A DNA stretch of 34,792 nt. Origin: Myxococcales bacterium (GTDB taxonomy: Bacteria; Myxococcota_A; UBA9160; SMWR01). The stretch covers positions 1 through 34,792 of the forward strand of contig JABSQW010000433.1 of NCBI GenBank assembly GCA_013215605.1. Direction: 5' to 3'. The notes below the pieces were generated by a model that did not search any database, had not been told where the DNA came from, and saw only the letters and a program-made list of their open reading frames with translations. A program made the position numbers and the translations under genes. Positions 1 through 6,734 of this stretch are shown here, in pieces (positions within the stretch are counted from its first letter, which is position 1; each line of letters begins with the position of its first letter).

Positions 1-40
1 ACGAACCAAATGAATGCAACTCAAAAAAAGGAGTGAATAG

Positions 41-436
41 ATGCCCCCGTTCGAACTCGAAGCCCTGAAACAACACCCCGATGAGGGGCCGGTGACCATG
101 GTCAATCTCGTGAAGTTCAGAGAGAAGTCGCTGGATGGGGATGGGTCTGGCCGTGATGCGTATAACCGATACGCGGCGGTCGTTCGCCACATGCTCAAAG
201 CCCGTGGTGCCGTGGTCGTCTGGGTAGGTTCAGTCGACCACCTCGCGCTTCACGAAGGGGGCGATGTCGATTGGGACGTGGTGCAGCTCGTCTACTACCC
301 GAGTCGCGACGCGTTCATCGACATGGTTACGAATGCAGAGTACTTGGAGGCAAACAAACACCGTACGAATGGAACCGAGAAGCACGTCATTCTGGCCTGT
401 AAGACTGTGATTTCAGCGCCCCATCCAACCGGCTAG
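41..436 (+). CDS. DUF1330-family small protein
   Basis: A 131-residue protein with the pattern of the DUF1330 family, a dimeric alpha/beta-barrel (ferredoxin-like) fold. The family-type stretch 'VTMVNLVKFRE' lies near residues 18-28, followed by a 'YNRYAAVV' helix and a 'VVQLVYYPSRDAF' strand-helix unit near residue 80. The start is supported by AGGAG about 6 bases upstream of the ATG. Members of this fold occur as small-ligand binding or isomerase-like proteins in catabolic clusters, but no reaction can be assigned. It is the first gene of the window, so it may belong to a transcript beginning further left. It is followed by about 150 bases without a recognisable gene. Family call fairly sure, function unknown. 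Confidence 0.75.
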   Translation: MPPFELEALKQHPDEGPVTMVNLVKFREKSLDGDGSGRDAYNRYAAVVRHMLKARGAVVVWVGSVDHLALHEGGDVDWDVVQLVYYPSRDAFIDMVTNAEYLEANKHRTNGTEKHVILACKTVISAPHPTG

Positions 437-585
437 CTGCTGACGAGTCGCTTGTGCCCGATCGGCGGTGGAGTCGCCCATATTTCCGAGAGCGCTCAAC
501 TTGATCCGTCATACCCGAGGCCAAAGCTTCGGCCCGAGTCTCTGGCGGAACGAACTCAACGAGAATCGAACGAAAGGAAGAAGAG

Positions 586-996
586 ATGGAGGTGAAAGGC
601 AGATGCTATTGCGGCGAGTTGCAATACAAGGTCGTCGGCGATCCGGTCCTAAAGCTTCAGTGTCACTGCCGCGACTGCCAGTACCTGTCTGGAGGGGCAC
701 CAGCCATGCTGATGGCATTTCCCATGGCCGGATTCGAGTACACGAGCGGCAAGCAGAAGTGTTTTTCCCGGAGCGACATCGCCGCGCCTCCGATTCGCGA
801 GTTCTGCGCGACCTGTGGCACACACATCCTGAACCGGCATCCATCGTTGCGCGACGCCGTGATTCTCAAGGTGGGCACCTTCGATGATCCCAAGCAGTTT
901 CCCGGTGCCGATATCGCGCTCTACATGTGCGATGCTCAGCCCTTCCACATCGTGCCTGATGGGGTAGGGACATTCGAGCGTACGCCGGGGTCGTGA
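586..996 (+). CDS. GFA-domain zinc protein (glutathione-dependent formaldehyde-activating enzyme family)
   Basis: A 136-residue protein of the GFA/CENP-V fold. The zinc ligands expected for the family are visible: Cys7 and Cys9 (CYCG), Cys26, Cys28 and Cys31 (CHCRDC), and Cys74 and Cys77 (CATCG). The family binds one or two zinc ions. A few members promote S-hydroxymethylglutathione formation or related glutathione-adduct chemistry, but most have no proven activity, so the enzyme name should be read as a family label. The ATG has a GGAAG-type ribosome binding site just upstream. Length is normal for the family. It lies downstream of the DUF1330 gene in the same direction, which suggests but does not prove co-transcription. 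Confidence 0.85.
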   Translation: MEVKGRCYCGELQYKVVGDPVLKLQCHCRDCQYLSGGAPAMLMAFPMAGFEYTSGKQKCFSRSDIAAPPIREFCATCGTHILNRHPSLRDAVILKVGTFDDPKQFPGADIALYMCDAQPFHIVPDGVGTFERTPGS

Positions 997-1013
997 GGTG
1001 GCTTGGGCCCTGA

Positions 1014-1118
1014 GGTCCGCACCTTCACGGGGGTACGGCGGGGTACCTGTCGTTCAACGCCAAAGAGGGGTGGGACTCGCCATACGAGCGTTTGGCTAGG
1101 CGAGACACGATGAAGTGA
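1014..1118 (+). pseudogene. Possible 34-residue gene tail interrupted by an IS3-type end
   Basis: A short open frame (GPHLHGGTAGYLSFNAKEGW at its start) runs into the IS3 terminal sequence. Its stop codon TGA (1116-1118) is formed by the first bases of the element's end. It may be the leftover of a gene interrupted by insertion, with the rest lost. I do not recognise the product. It is too short to exclude chance. Confidence 0.25.
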
Positions 1119-1254
1119 CCTTGCTCCGCAAAAGTGGACAAGTTGATTACGCCGCTTGTGCCAGCACCATCTCCTCGAACTTCGCCGGACTTATGTTCCC
1201 GATCGTCGAGTGTCTTCGGATTCGATTGTAGAACACTTCGATGTACTCGCTGAT
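1116..1254 (-). mobile_element. IS3-family insertion sequence remnant (right end only)
   Basis: The stretch begins with an IS3-like terminal inverted repeat (TGACCTTGCTCCGCAAAAG, containing the terminal TGA). On the minus strand it continues inward into the 3' end of an orfB transposase. Only about 139 bases remain. The element stops exactly where the 76-bp repeat begins at 1255, and its other end does not appear on the far side of the repeat. It is therefore not just an IS with a repeat inserted into it: material was lost or exchanged at the repeat. Confidence 0.75.
1147..1254 (-). pseudogene. IS3-family transposase OrfB, C-terminal 35 residues
   Basis: The minus strand encodes ISEYIEVFYNRIRRHSTIGN followed by ISPAKFEEMVLAQAA and a TAA stop. 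This is the hallmark C-terminus of the DDE integrase of IS3 elements (YNxxRxHSxxGxxSPxxFE). Roughly the first 250 residues, including the catalytic DDE triad, are missing because the frame is cut at the 76-bp repeat. It cannot encode an active transposase. Confidence 0.8.
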
Positions 1255-1330
1255 CCCGTATTGGGTTCCTAATTGACAGAACCTCTAGGATAGGACCTTG
1301 CAGAAACGCAGCTTGAACTTCCTATCTACC
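1255..1330 (+). repeat. 76-bp structured repeat, copy 1
   Basis: The consensus begins CCCGTATTGGGTTCC, has CCTCTAGGATAGGA in the middle and ends CTTCCTATCTACC. It can form a small hairpin (GGTTC/GAACC, 10-base loop) and a larger one (GATAGGA/TCCTATC). This copy has GGACC at the middle arm. An IS3 fragment abuts its left edge; a 305-base region of unclear content lies on the right. The five bases after it, CGAGG, also follow copy 2, so the conserved unit may be slightly longer in those two. Confidence 0.95.
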
Positions 1331-1635
1331 CGAGGAATCCGCTCGAGCCTCCCCGCGCTCGACCAGGACCGCTTTGACGTTTCGTCCGCGGGGAACGCGG
1401 GAAGCACGAGCCGATCGATCCTTGCGGGTTCGAGAACCTCTACGTCTCGGAGCGCATCGGGACCGATCCCCGCCGCCTGCCCCCCCACCCAGCCTCGCCG
1501 CAGCGAGTCGCCATCGCCAATAACCTTCCGAATGCAGCGGAATCAATTCATGACTTATCGGGCGCAGTTGGGTCGAACCCGCTACCAATTTGTGCCGAGG
1601 GGTCGGTGCCGGGTCTCGAAGCGGAGGTGTTCGAC
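1331..1635 (+). other. Unassigned 305-base stretch between repeat copy 1 and P450 gene
   Basis: One frame is open from about 1377 and reads straight into the P450 frame (for example ENLYVSERIGTDPR near 1430). The composition is not P450-like, and the P450 has its own start with a good ribosome binding site at 1636. The open frame could be the tail of another gene cut by the repeat, or chance in GC-rich DNA. No promoter or RNA was recognised. Confidence 0.3.
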
Positions 1636-2880
1636 ATGGCAACAGCGATTGTCCGGCCGGGCTTCGACGCGAGCCGGCCGATCAACCTCGGCGGCGCGGA
1701 CTTTACCGAGCATAAGTACGACTGGTATCGCTGGCTGCTCGAAGAGGCCCCGGTCTGCGAGGGAAAGATCAGCGTGTTGAAGATCGGCTTGGTGGCGCGC
1801 TACGAAGACTGCCGGTTGGTGCTCACGGACAAGCGGTTCGTGCGGAGTCGCGGTCGGGCGCGGGGCAAGGGAAGTTCGAACCCGCTTCCGATCCCCATGC
1901 CCAAATCGGTCGCGGTAATCGCCAGAAGCATGATCTACGAAGACGATCCCGAGCACCGGCGCCTGCGAAACCTCGTGAACAAGGTATTCACGTCGCGCGC
2001 GGTGGAAAAGTTGTCGGATCGGGTCGAAGAGATCTCCCACGAATTGCTCGACGACCTCGGGGAACAGAACCAGATCGATATCCTCGAGCGTTACGCGCGG
2101 CCCGTTCCCAGCCGGGTGATCACCGAAATGATGGGATTGCGCAAAGAAGATGTGGCCCCGTTCCAACACGCCTTTGGCGTGTTAACCAAAGGCATGTCCG
2201 GTCTCCGGATCCTGCGGACCCTGCTCTGGGACTTGCGAGCAATCGACAAGTTCGTGCGAGAACTGATCGCACAGAAGCGGGTGGCGCCCAGCGACGACAT
2301 CCTGTCTGCATTGATCCAGGCGGAAGAGGAGGGAGACCGTCTGAGCGAGAACGAGTTGGTCGCCATGGTCTTCTTGCTCATCGTTGCGGGCTTCGAGACG
2401 ACACTCCACCTCATCACCAACGGCGTGCGAACGCTGCTCGAGCATCCGGATCAGCTCGCGCGCCTGCGCGCCGAGCCCGAACTCTGGGACTCGGCCGTCG
2501 AAGAGATCGTCCGTCACCGGGGGCCCGTCCACGGCACGAAGCCCCAGTACCCGACCGAGGACGTCACCCTTCACGGTCACACACTCAAGCGGGGGACACC
2601 CGTCATGCCGCTGCTCGGAGCTGCGAACCACGACCCGCGCGTCTTCGAGAAGCCGGACGAGTTCGACATTGCGCGCTCGCCAAACCATCACCTCGGATTT
2701 GGCTTTGGGATGCACTTCTGTCTGGGTGCGCAGCTCGCGCGGATGGAGACTCGGGTTGCGCTAAGGAATCTTTTCGATCGCAATCCGAACCTGCGGCTCG
2801 CAGTGGACCCGAGCCAACTCAAGCTGGCCGCCGTTCCGGGCTGGCACCGCCACGCGAGTCTACCCATCGCCTTGTCCTAG
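1636..2880 (+). CDS. Cytochrome P450
   Basis: A 414-residue soluble bacterial P450, a heme-thiolate monooxygenase that inserts one oxygen atom from O2 using electrons from a ferredoxin/reductase pair. None is encoded nearby. Visible motifs are the I-helix oxygen-activation motif AGFETT (residues 251-256), the ExxR salt-bridge motif EIVR (290-293) and the heme loop FGFGMHFCLG with proximal Cys362. Length is normal. I chose the ATG at 1636 because GGAGG lies 8 bases upstream; an in-frame GTG at 1606 has less support. The gene sits alone between repeat copies 1 and 2, making a 1.6-kb one-gene segment. The substrate is unknown; neighbouring CoA-ester genes suggest an alicyclic or terpenoid compound. 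Confidence 0.92.
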   Translation: MATAIVRPGFDASRPINLGGADFTEHKYDWYRWLLEEAPVCEGKISVLKIGLVARYEDCRLVLTDKRFVRSRGRARGKGSSNPLPIPMPKSVAVIARSMIYEDDPEHRRLRNLVNKVFTSRAVEKLSDRVEEISHELLDDLGEQNQIDILERYARPVPSRVITEMMGLRKEDVAPFQHAFGVLTKGMSGLRILRTLLWDLRAIDKFVRELIAQKRVAPSDDILSALIQAEEEGDRLSENELVAMVFLLIVAGFETTLHLITNGVRTLLEHPDQLARLRAEPELWDSAVEEIVRHRGPVHGTKPQYPTEDVTLHGHTLKRGTPVMPLLGAANHDPRVFEKPDEFDIARSPNHHLGFGFGMHFCLGAQLARMETRVALRNLFDRNPNLRLAVDPSQLKLAAVPGWHRHASLPIALS

Positions 2881-2954
2881 CCCGCCGGATCCTCAGCAAG
2901 AAGTGCCCTCCCCGGTTCACCAACGAGGATCGACACAAGACCCGGAGCGGAAAT

Positions 2955-3030
2955 CCCGTATTGGGTTCCTAATTGACAGAACCTCTAGGATAGGAACTTG
3001 CAGAAACGCAGCTTGAACTTCCTATCTACC
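2955..3030 (+). repeat. 76-bp structured repeat, copy 2
   Basis: Full-length copy, same orientation as the others, with GGAAC in the middle arm. The GATAGGAA/TTCCTATC stem is therefore a perfect 8 bp. The left neighbour is the intact P450, ending 74 bases away. The right neighbour is an enoyl-CoA hydratase tail that starts at the repeat edge. Confidence 0.95.
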
Positions 3031-3264
3031 CGAGGTCACGCCGGTGGACGCGCTCTGGTCTCGCGCTCACGAGCTCGCCGCTCAGATCGCCGAGAAGCCA
3101 AGTGTCAGCACCCAGGGAACTGTCCGAGCGATCTGGGAGTCGCTCGAAGGGGGCGCCAGGCGGCGCTCGACCAGGGGCTCGCCTATACGCGACTCGCCAA
3201 CCCCATTGGCGAAGACCAGGCGGTTTCGCTCTCGAAAGGCCGCTCCGGATATAGATTGCGCTGA
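3031..3264 (+). pseudogene. Enoyl-CoA hydratase/isomerase C-terminal fragment, frameshifted
   Basis: Directly after the repeat, one frame reads VTPVDALWSRAHELAAQIAE and on to AIWESLEGG. The neighbouring frame continues with RQAALDQGLAYTRLANPIGE to a stop at 3264. Together they resemble the last ~75 residues of a crotonase-fold enoyl-CoA hydratase, whose C-terminal helices follow this pattern. The switch falls at a run of five G (3149-3153); one extra G would restore a single frame. The N-terminal two thirds, with the oxyanion-hole residues, are absent. No function is expected. The frameshift could be a sequencing error, but the 5' truncation at the repeat is independent of it. Confidence 0.7.
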
Positions 3265-3325
3265 CGGGTGACCCAGCGTCGTGTCCTGATTGGAAGTGGC
3301 GTTGGCTGGAAGGATCAGATTCAAG

Positions 3326-4927
3326 ATGCCGCTATCCGTGACGACCCTCGCAGAACTCCCCGGAGCCGCCGCCGCCGCGTTTGGCGACCGGGTGGCAGTT
3401 GTCGGCGACACCGGGCGAGTGACGTACCGTGAGTTGGGCGATCAGATTCGTCGGGCGGCGGGGGCCTTCGTTGGGATGGGACTCGAGCACGGCGACCGTG
3501 TCGCAATCTGGGCGCAGAACCTCCACGAGTGGATCGTCGCAGCGCTCGGCGCACAGTCGGTTGGCGGCGTCCTCGTCCCCCTCAACACCCGCTACAAAGG
3601 GGAGGAGGCAGCCTACATCCTTCGCAAGAGCGGCGCGCGCGTCCTTTGCACGGTGGACGAATTCCTCGGCGTTCGCTTCCTGGGACTCCTGCGCGGCGCG
3701 GCTGGGGCGCCGACTCCAACCCGGCCAGTAGCAGACCTCGAAGAGCTGACCGATGTCGTGCTCCTGCGAGGAGAACCGCTAGAAGCGACGCGTAATTGGG
3801 GCGATTTTCTAGCACTCGGCGATGCGGTCAAGCCGGAATCCGTGGCTGGCAGAGCGAAGGCAGTGGGGCCGGAAGATCTATGTGACATCCTCTTCACCTC
3901 GGGTACTACCGGCCTTCCCAAAGGCGTGATGACGTCCCACTCGCAGGCTCTGAGATCGACGGCTTGCTGGATCGAAGCGGTCGGCCTCCGAACGGAAGAT
4001 CGCTATCTGATCGTCAATCCGTTCTTTCACGTGTTCGGCTATCGAAGTGGCTGGCTCGCCTCGCTGCTCCAGGGAACTGCGATCCATCCGGAGCCCGTCC
4101 TCGACATCCCACGGGTCCTCGCGCAGGTCGAGCAGCACCGCATCACCGTGCTGCCGGGACCGCCGACTCTGTATCAGTCGATCCTCGCCCATCCGGACCT
4201 CGACCGATACGACTTGAGTTCCCTTCGCCTGGGGATCACCGGTGCGGCCGCGATCCCGATCGAGCTAGTGCGCAGCGCTCACGAGCGCCTCGGCTTCGAG
4301 AGCTTCGGAACCGGCTACGGACTGACTGAGAACTCCGGAACCGCCACGATGACCCGCCCTACTGACGAATTCGAGACGGTGGCGACGACATCGGGCAGGC
4401 CGATCGCCAACGTGGAGCTCGCGATCGTCGATATCGACGGCACCGAGTTACCACCGGGCTCCCCTGGAGAGATCTGGCTCCGGGGCCCGAACGTCATGCC
4501 GGGCTACTACAACGATCCCGAAGCGACGGCCGAGGCCATCGACGCGGATGGCTGGCTGCACACGGGCGACGTTGGGGTCCTGGACGCAGCCGGAAACCTC
4601 AAGGTTACCGACCGCATCAAGGACATGTTGATCGTTGGCGGCTTCAACGTCTATCCCGCCGAGGTGGAGAGTGTCTTGTCCGCCCACCCGGCCGTGGTGC
4701 ACATCGCGGTGGTGGGCATGAGCGACGAACGTCTCGGTGAAGTCGGCCGCGCATTCGTTGTTCGGACTCCCGGCGATCGGACGACCGCTGAAGAGCTGAT
4801 CGCATGGGCCCGTGAGCGGATGGCCAATTTCAAGGTGCCGCGGAGCGTCGAGTTCCTCGACGAGCTTCCGATGACCCCTTCTGGGAAGGTCCAGAAGCAT
4901 CGCCTGCGCGATTTAGCGGTCCGGTGA
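3326..4927 (+). CDS. Acyl-CoA synthetase (AMP-forming, FadD-like)
   Basis: A 533-residue class I adenylate-forming ligase. It activates a carboxylic acid with ATP to an acyl-AMP and then an acyl-CoA. The P-loop SGTTGLPKG begins at residue 192. The A5 motif GYGLTEN, the hinge region GWLHTGDVGVLD and RIKDMLIVGGFNVYP, and the A10 motif PSGKVQ with catalytic Lys521 are all present and in order. Length is typical. I chose the ATG at 3326 because the homologous N-terminus starts near it and GGAAGGA lies about 11 bases upstream; an in-frame GTG at 3290 exists. It probably primes the substrate for the beta-oxidation-like genes further right. The acid is unknown. Confidence 0.92.
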   Translation: MPLSVTTLAELPGAAAAAFGDRVAVVGDTGRVTYRELGDQIRRAAGAFVGMGLEHGDRVAIWAQNLHEWIVAALGAQSVGGVLVPLNTRYKGEEAAYILRKSGARVLCTVDEFLGVRFLGLLRGAAGAPTPTRPVADLEELTDVVLLRGEPLEATRNWGDFLALGDAVKPESVAGRAKAVGPEDLCDILFTSGTTGLPKGVMTSHSQALRSTACWIEAVGLRTEDRYLIVNPFFHVFGYRSGWLASLLQGTAIHPEPVLDIPRVLAQVEQHRITVLPGPPTLYQSILAHPDLDRYDLSSLRLGITGAAAIPIELVRSAHERLGFESFGTGYGLTENSGTATMTRPTDEFETVATTSGRPIANVELAIVDIDGTELPPGSPGEIWLRGPNVMPGYYNDPEATAEAIDADGWLHTGDVGVLDAAGNLKVTDRIKDMLIVGGFNVYPAEVESVLSAHPAVVHIAVVGMSDERLGEVGRAFVVRTPGDRTTAEELIAWARERMANFKVPRSVEFLDELPMTPSGKVQKHRLRDLAVR

Positions 4928-4942
4928 ACATTGGAGTGAACA

Positions 4943-5074
4943 ATGGAGCTGAACGATTCTGGAAAGCCGCTTCGGGTCGGCATCGTCGACGGCAACCCTG
5001 ACCGCGGTTGGGCCAGGGACGCGCACATTCCGGCTCTGCGAGCGTTGCCGGGGGTTTCGATCGACGTGCTGTAG
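4943..5074 (+). pseudogene. Gfo/Idh/MocA oxidoreductase N-terminal fragment
   Basis: A 43-residue frame beginning 15 bases after the acyl-CoA ligase reads RVGIVDGNPDRGWARDAHIP and ALRALPGVSIDVL, then a stop. This is the first beta-alpha-beta unit of the Rossmann domain of Gfo/Idh/MocA dehydrogenases, including the family pattern W-A-x-x-A-H-x-P-A-L. The remaining ~300 residues are absent. It keeps an ATG and a GGAG upstream, so it may still be translated into a useless peptide. This is a 3' truncation and no 76-bp repeat marks the break, so it arose by another route than the repeat-linked breaks. Confidence 0.75.
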
Positions 5075-5160
5075 ACGGGCGACATCAGGGCCCGCTTGTT
5101 GACTGCTTCCCGGCGGGATGATAGATGGCAGATCGACGACCCTACGATTTGGAGAGCGAA

Positions 5161-5595
5161 ATGGCTGACGATCTACAGGACCGGGTGCAACGCCTCGAGG
5201 ACATTCTCGAGATCCAACAGCTGTTCATAGACTATGGACATCACCTCGACGCGGGCGACTTCGAGGCCTATGCCTCCTTGTTCGCGAACGAGGGCGAGGT
5301 GCTGCTGGGTCCGCTTGGCAGGGCCAAGGGGCGCGACCAGATCCGCTCGCTCATGGAAACAGCACTGGATGGCGCGGTCGGCACGAGCTTCCACGTCATC
5401 AGCAGCCCGATGATCGCGCTTCGGGGCGACACAGCGACTTCCGATGTGATGTGGACCGTAGTTCATCGCAAAGAGGACGGGCATCCCTCGCTCTCGATGA
5501 TCGGTCGCCACCGCGACGAGCTCGTCCGGGAAGATGGCCGGTGGCGTTTTCTGAAGCGCCGGGGTTTCGTCGACATCCCGTCCGCGATGTCCTGA
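5161..5595 (+). CDS. SnoaL-like (NTF2-fold) protein
   Basis: A 144-residue protein of the SnoaL_4/NTF2-like superfamily. An N-terminal helix (VQRLEDILEIQQLFIDYGHH) leads into the DAGDFEAYASLFANEGEV segment typical of the fold, followed by four to five beta strands ending in DGRWRFLKRRGFVD. Members are small cone-shaped hydrolases, isomerases or dehydratases acting on steroid, polyketide or terpenoid-type ligands, and many have no assigned reaction. The ATG at 5161 has GGAG upstream; an in-frame ATG at 5125 would add 12 residues. It lies in a stretch of decayed genes but is itself intact and of normal length. It may serve the same pathway as the tandem SnoaL protein at 17794. Confidence 0.8.
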   Translation: MADDLQDRVQRLEDILEIQQLFIDYGHHLDAGDFEAYASLFANEGEVLLGPLGRAKGRDQIRSLMETALDGAVGTSFHVISSPMIALRGDTATSDVMWTVVHRKEDGHPSLSMIGRHRDELVREDGRWRFLKRRGFVDIPSAMS

Positions 5596-5659
5596 TTGCG
5601 TGGCCGCGCGCTACGGACGACGTAGCGATGGCATGTTGATTACGACTGACCAAGGAGGC

Positions 5660-5775
5660 ATGACGTAAGCGCGAACAGCAGCAGTGAGGTCTACTACGGC
5701 CCGTACGACTTCGAGATCCATGCCGATCCGTATCCCGTGTTCCGGCGCCTGCGGGAGGATGCACCGCTCTCCTAG
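5660..5775 (+). pseudogene. Cytochrome P450 N-terminal fragment with lost start codon
   Basis: The frame from 5665 reads EVYYGPYDFEIHADPYPVFR and RLREDAPLS and then stops at 5773-5775. This is the typical first ~35 residues of a soluble bacterial P450. A perfect AAGGAGG (5652-5658) sits six bases before the triplet GTA at 5665, just where a GTG start would be expected, so the start codon looks mutated. The remaining ~370 residues are missing. The stop overlaps the stop of the opposite-strand DUF385 gene in a shared CTAG (5772-5775). No 76-bp repeat lies at this break. Confidence 0.7.
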
Positions 5776-6116
5776 CGAGGATCCAACCGTAGGAACTGCC
5801 TCGGTGCGAAGCCGGTGAAGACGTATGCAACCAGCGGGAACCCGGACTCGTCGAGAAGGCGCTCGCGCTCCTGTTCGCTGACGGGTACGGCACGGTAGTC
5901 GGTGGTCTCGCCCTCGCGGGTCACGCGAACATTCGGATTCTCGAGCGCGCGGTAATACCACGCGCGCGGCCAGTGGTTCGCGGCGACAAAGAGCTGCCCG
6001 TCGTCGTCGATGGGCGACACCACCCGTTCGTAGGACGTCCCGTCCGCACCCGTGGTGGAGAGAACGATCGTAGTCCCCCCGATGTTCTCGGGCTGGAAAG
6101 CGGCGAATGCCGTCAT
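5772..6116 (-). CDS. DUF385 / deazaflavin-dependent nitroreductase-family protein, probably 5'-truncated
   Basis: A 114-residue frame with the pattern of the DUF385 (F420-dependent nitroreductase/quinone reductase) split-barrel family. A strand carrying 'VLSTTGADGTSYERVVSPI' is followed by 'DGQLFVAANHW', then 'AWYYRALENPNVRVTR' with the family-type W-Y-x-N-L-x-x-N-P, and a C-terminal helix. Related proteins bind F420 or other flavins, which cannot be confirmed here. The ATG lies only 2 bases from the edge of repeat copy 3 and has no ribosome binding site outside the repeat. Family members usually have 20-30 more N-terminal residues, so I infer that the 5' end was lost at the repeat. A short intact version is possible. 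Confidence 0.6.
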   Translation of the reverse strand: MTAFAAFQPENIGGTTIVLSTTGADGTSYERVVSPIDDDGQLFVAANHWPRAWYYRALENPNVRVTREGETTDYRAVPVSEQERERLLDESGFPLVAYVFTGFAPRQFLRLDPR

Positions 6117-6117
6117 G

Positions 6118-6193
6118 CCCGTATTGGGTTCCTAATTGACAGAACCTCTAGGATAGGAACTTGCAGAAACGCAGCTTGAACTTCCTATCTACC
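6118..6193 (+). repeat. 76-bp structured repeat, copy 3
   Basis: Full-length copy with GGAAC in the middle arm, giving the perfect 8-bp GATAGGAA/TTCCTATC stem. Both neighbours appear truncated: the DUF385 gene on the left (minus strand) and an amidohydrolase on the right (plus strand), each lacking its 5' part. The two halves come from unrelated genes, so this is a junction and not a simple insertion. Confidence 0.95.
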
Positions 6194-6673
6194 GTGGGAC
6201 CCAGCTTCTGGGGCGACGGCCACTATCCCGCCAGTGATGCCGTCTACTACCCCCTGTACACCAAGTGCTGCGAGCTCGAGCTGCCGCTCTGCCTGAATAC
6301 CGGGATTCCAGGTCCACCGCTTCCCGGCGACGCCCAGCATCCCATGCATCTCGACCGGGTCTGCATTCGCTTTCCCGAGCTTCGGCTGTGCATGGTCCAC
6401 GGCGCAGATCCCTGGTGGGAGACTGCGATCCGGCTCATGCTCAAGTACTCGAATCTGCGCTTGATGACCTCGGCCTGGTCTCCGCGTCGGCTCCCCGACG
6501 CACTGATTCACTTTTTGAATACGCGCGGTCAGGGGCGGATCCTGTTCGCCTCGGATTCTCCCGTGCTCTCGATTACGCGTTGCGTGGGCGAAGCGGCGAA
6601 GCTCGACCTGCGCCCCGGCGTCCTGGACAAATACCTCTATTCGAACGCAGAGAGCTTCTTCTTCGACCGTTGA
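6161..6673 (+). pseudogene. Amidohydrolase-2 family protein, C-terminal part fused in frame to the repeat
   Basis: From 6194 the frame reads GPSFWGDGHYPASDAVYYPL and on through a TIM-barrel C-terminal half: the 'PLCLNTGIPG' strand, 'LRLCMVHGADPWWE' with the metal/active-site region His, and 'RILFASDSPVL' with the family's terminal aspartate motif. About 160 residues remain of the 350-400 usual. The N-terminal HxH or ExH metal motif is missing, so catalysis is unlikely. The frame is open through the repeat to a TTG at 6161, inside the repeat, preceded by AGGA about 8 bases upstream. The repeat could thus start translation of MQKRSLNFLST fused to the fragment; this is inference. Confidence 0.7.
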
Positions 6674-6734
6674 GGATTGGTCATACTCACCTCGCGCTAC
6701 TGTGAGCAATCGCTGTGTGGCGGAAAGGGGAACG

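Noticed and set aside
1298-1780. 160-residue frame starting in repeat copy 1
   Set aside because: Ser/Arg-rich sequence typical of a non-coding frame, overlapping the P450 start; the open reading comes from base composition.
2955-3030. Similarity of the repeat to yeast FRT sites (GTTCCTA, CTCTAG, ATAGGAACTT in order in copies 2 and 3)
   Set aside because: Arm spacing and order differ from FRT, five of seven copies carry GGACC instead of GGAAC, and no Flp-like recombinase is present. The likeness is short and probably coincidental, though it fits a recombination-site type of layout.
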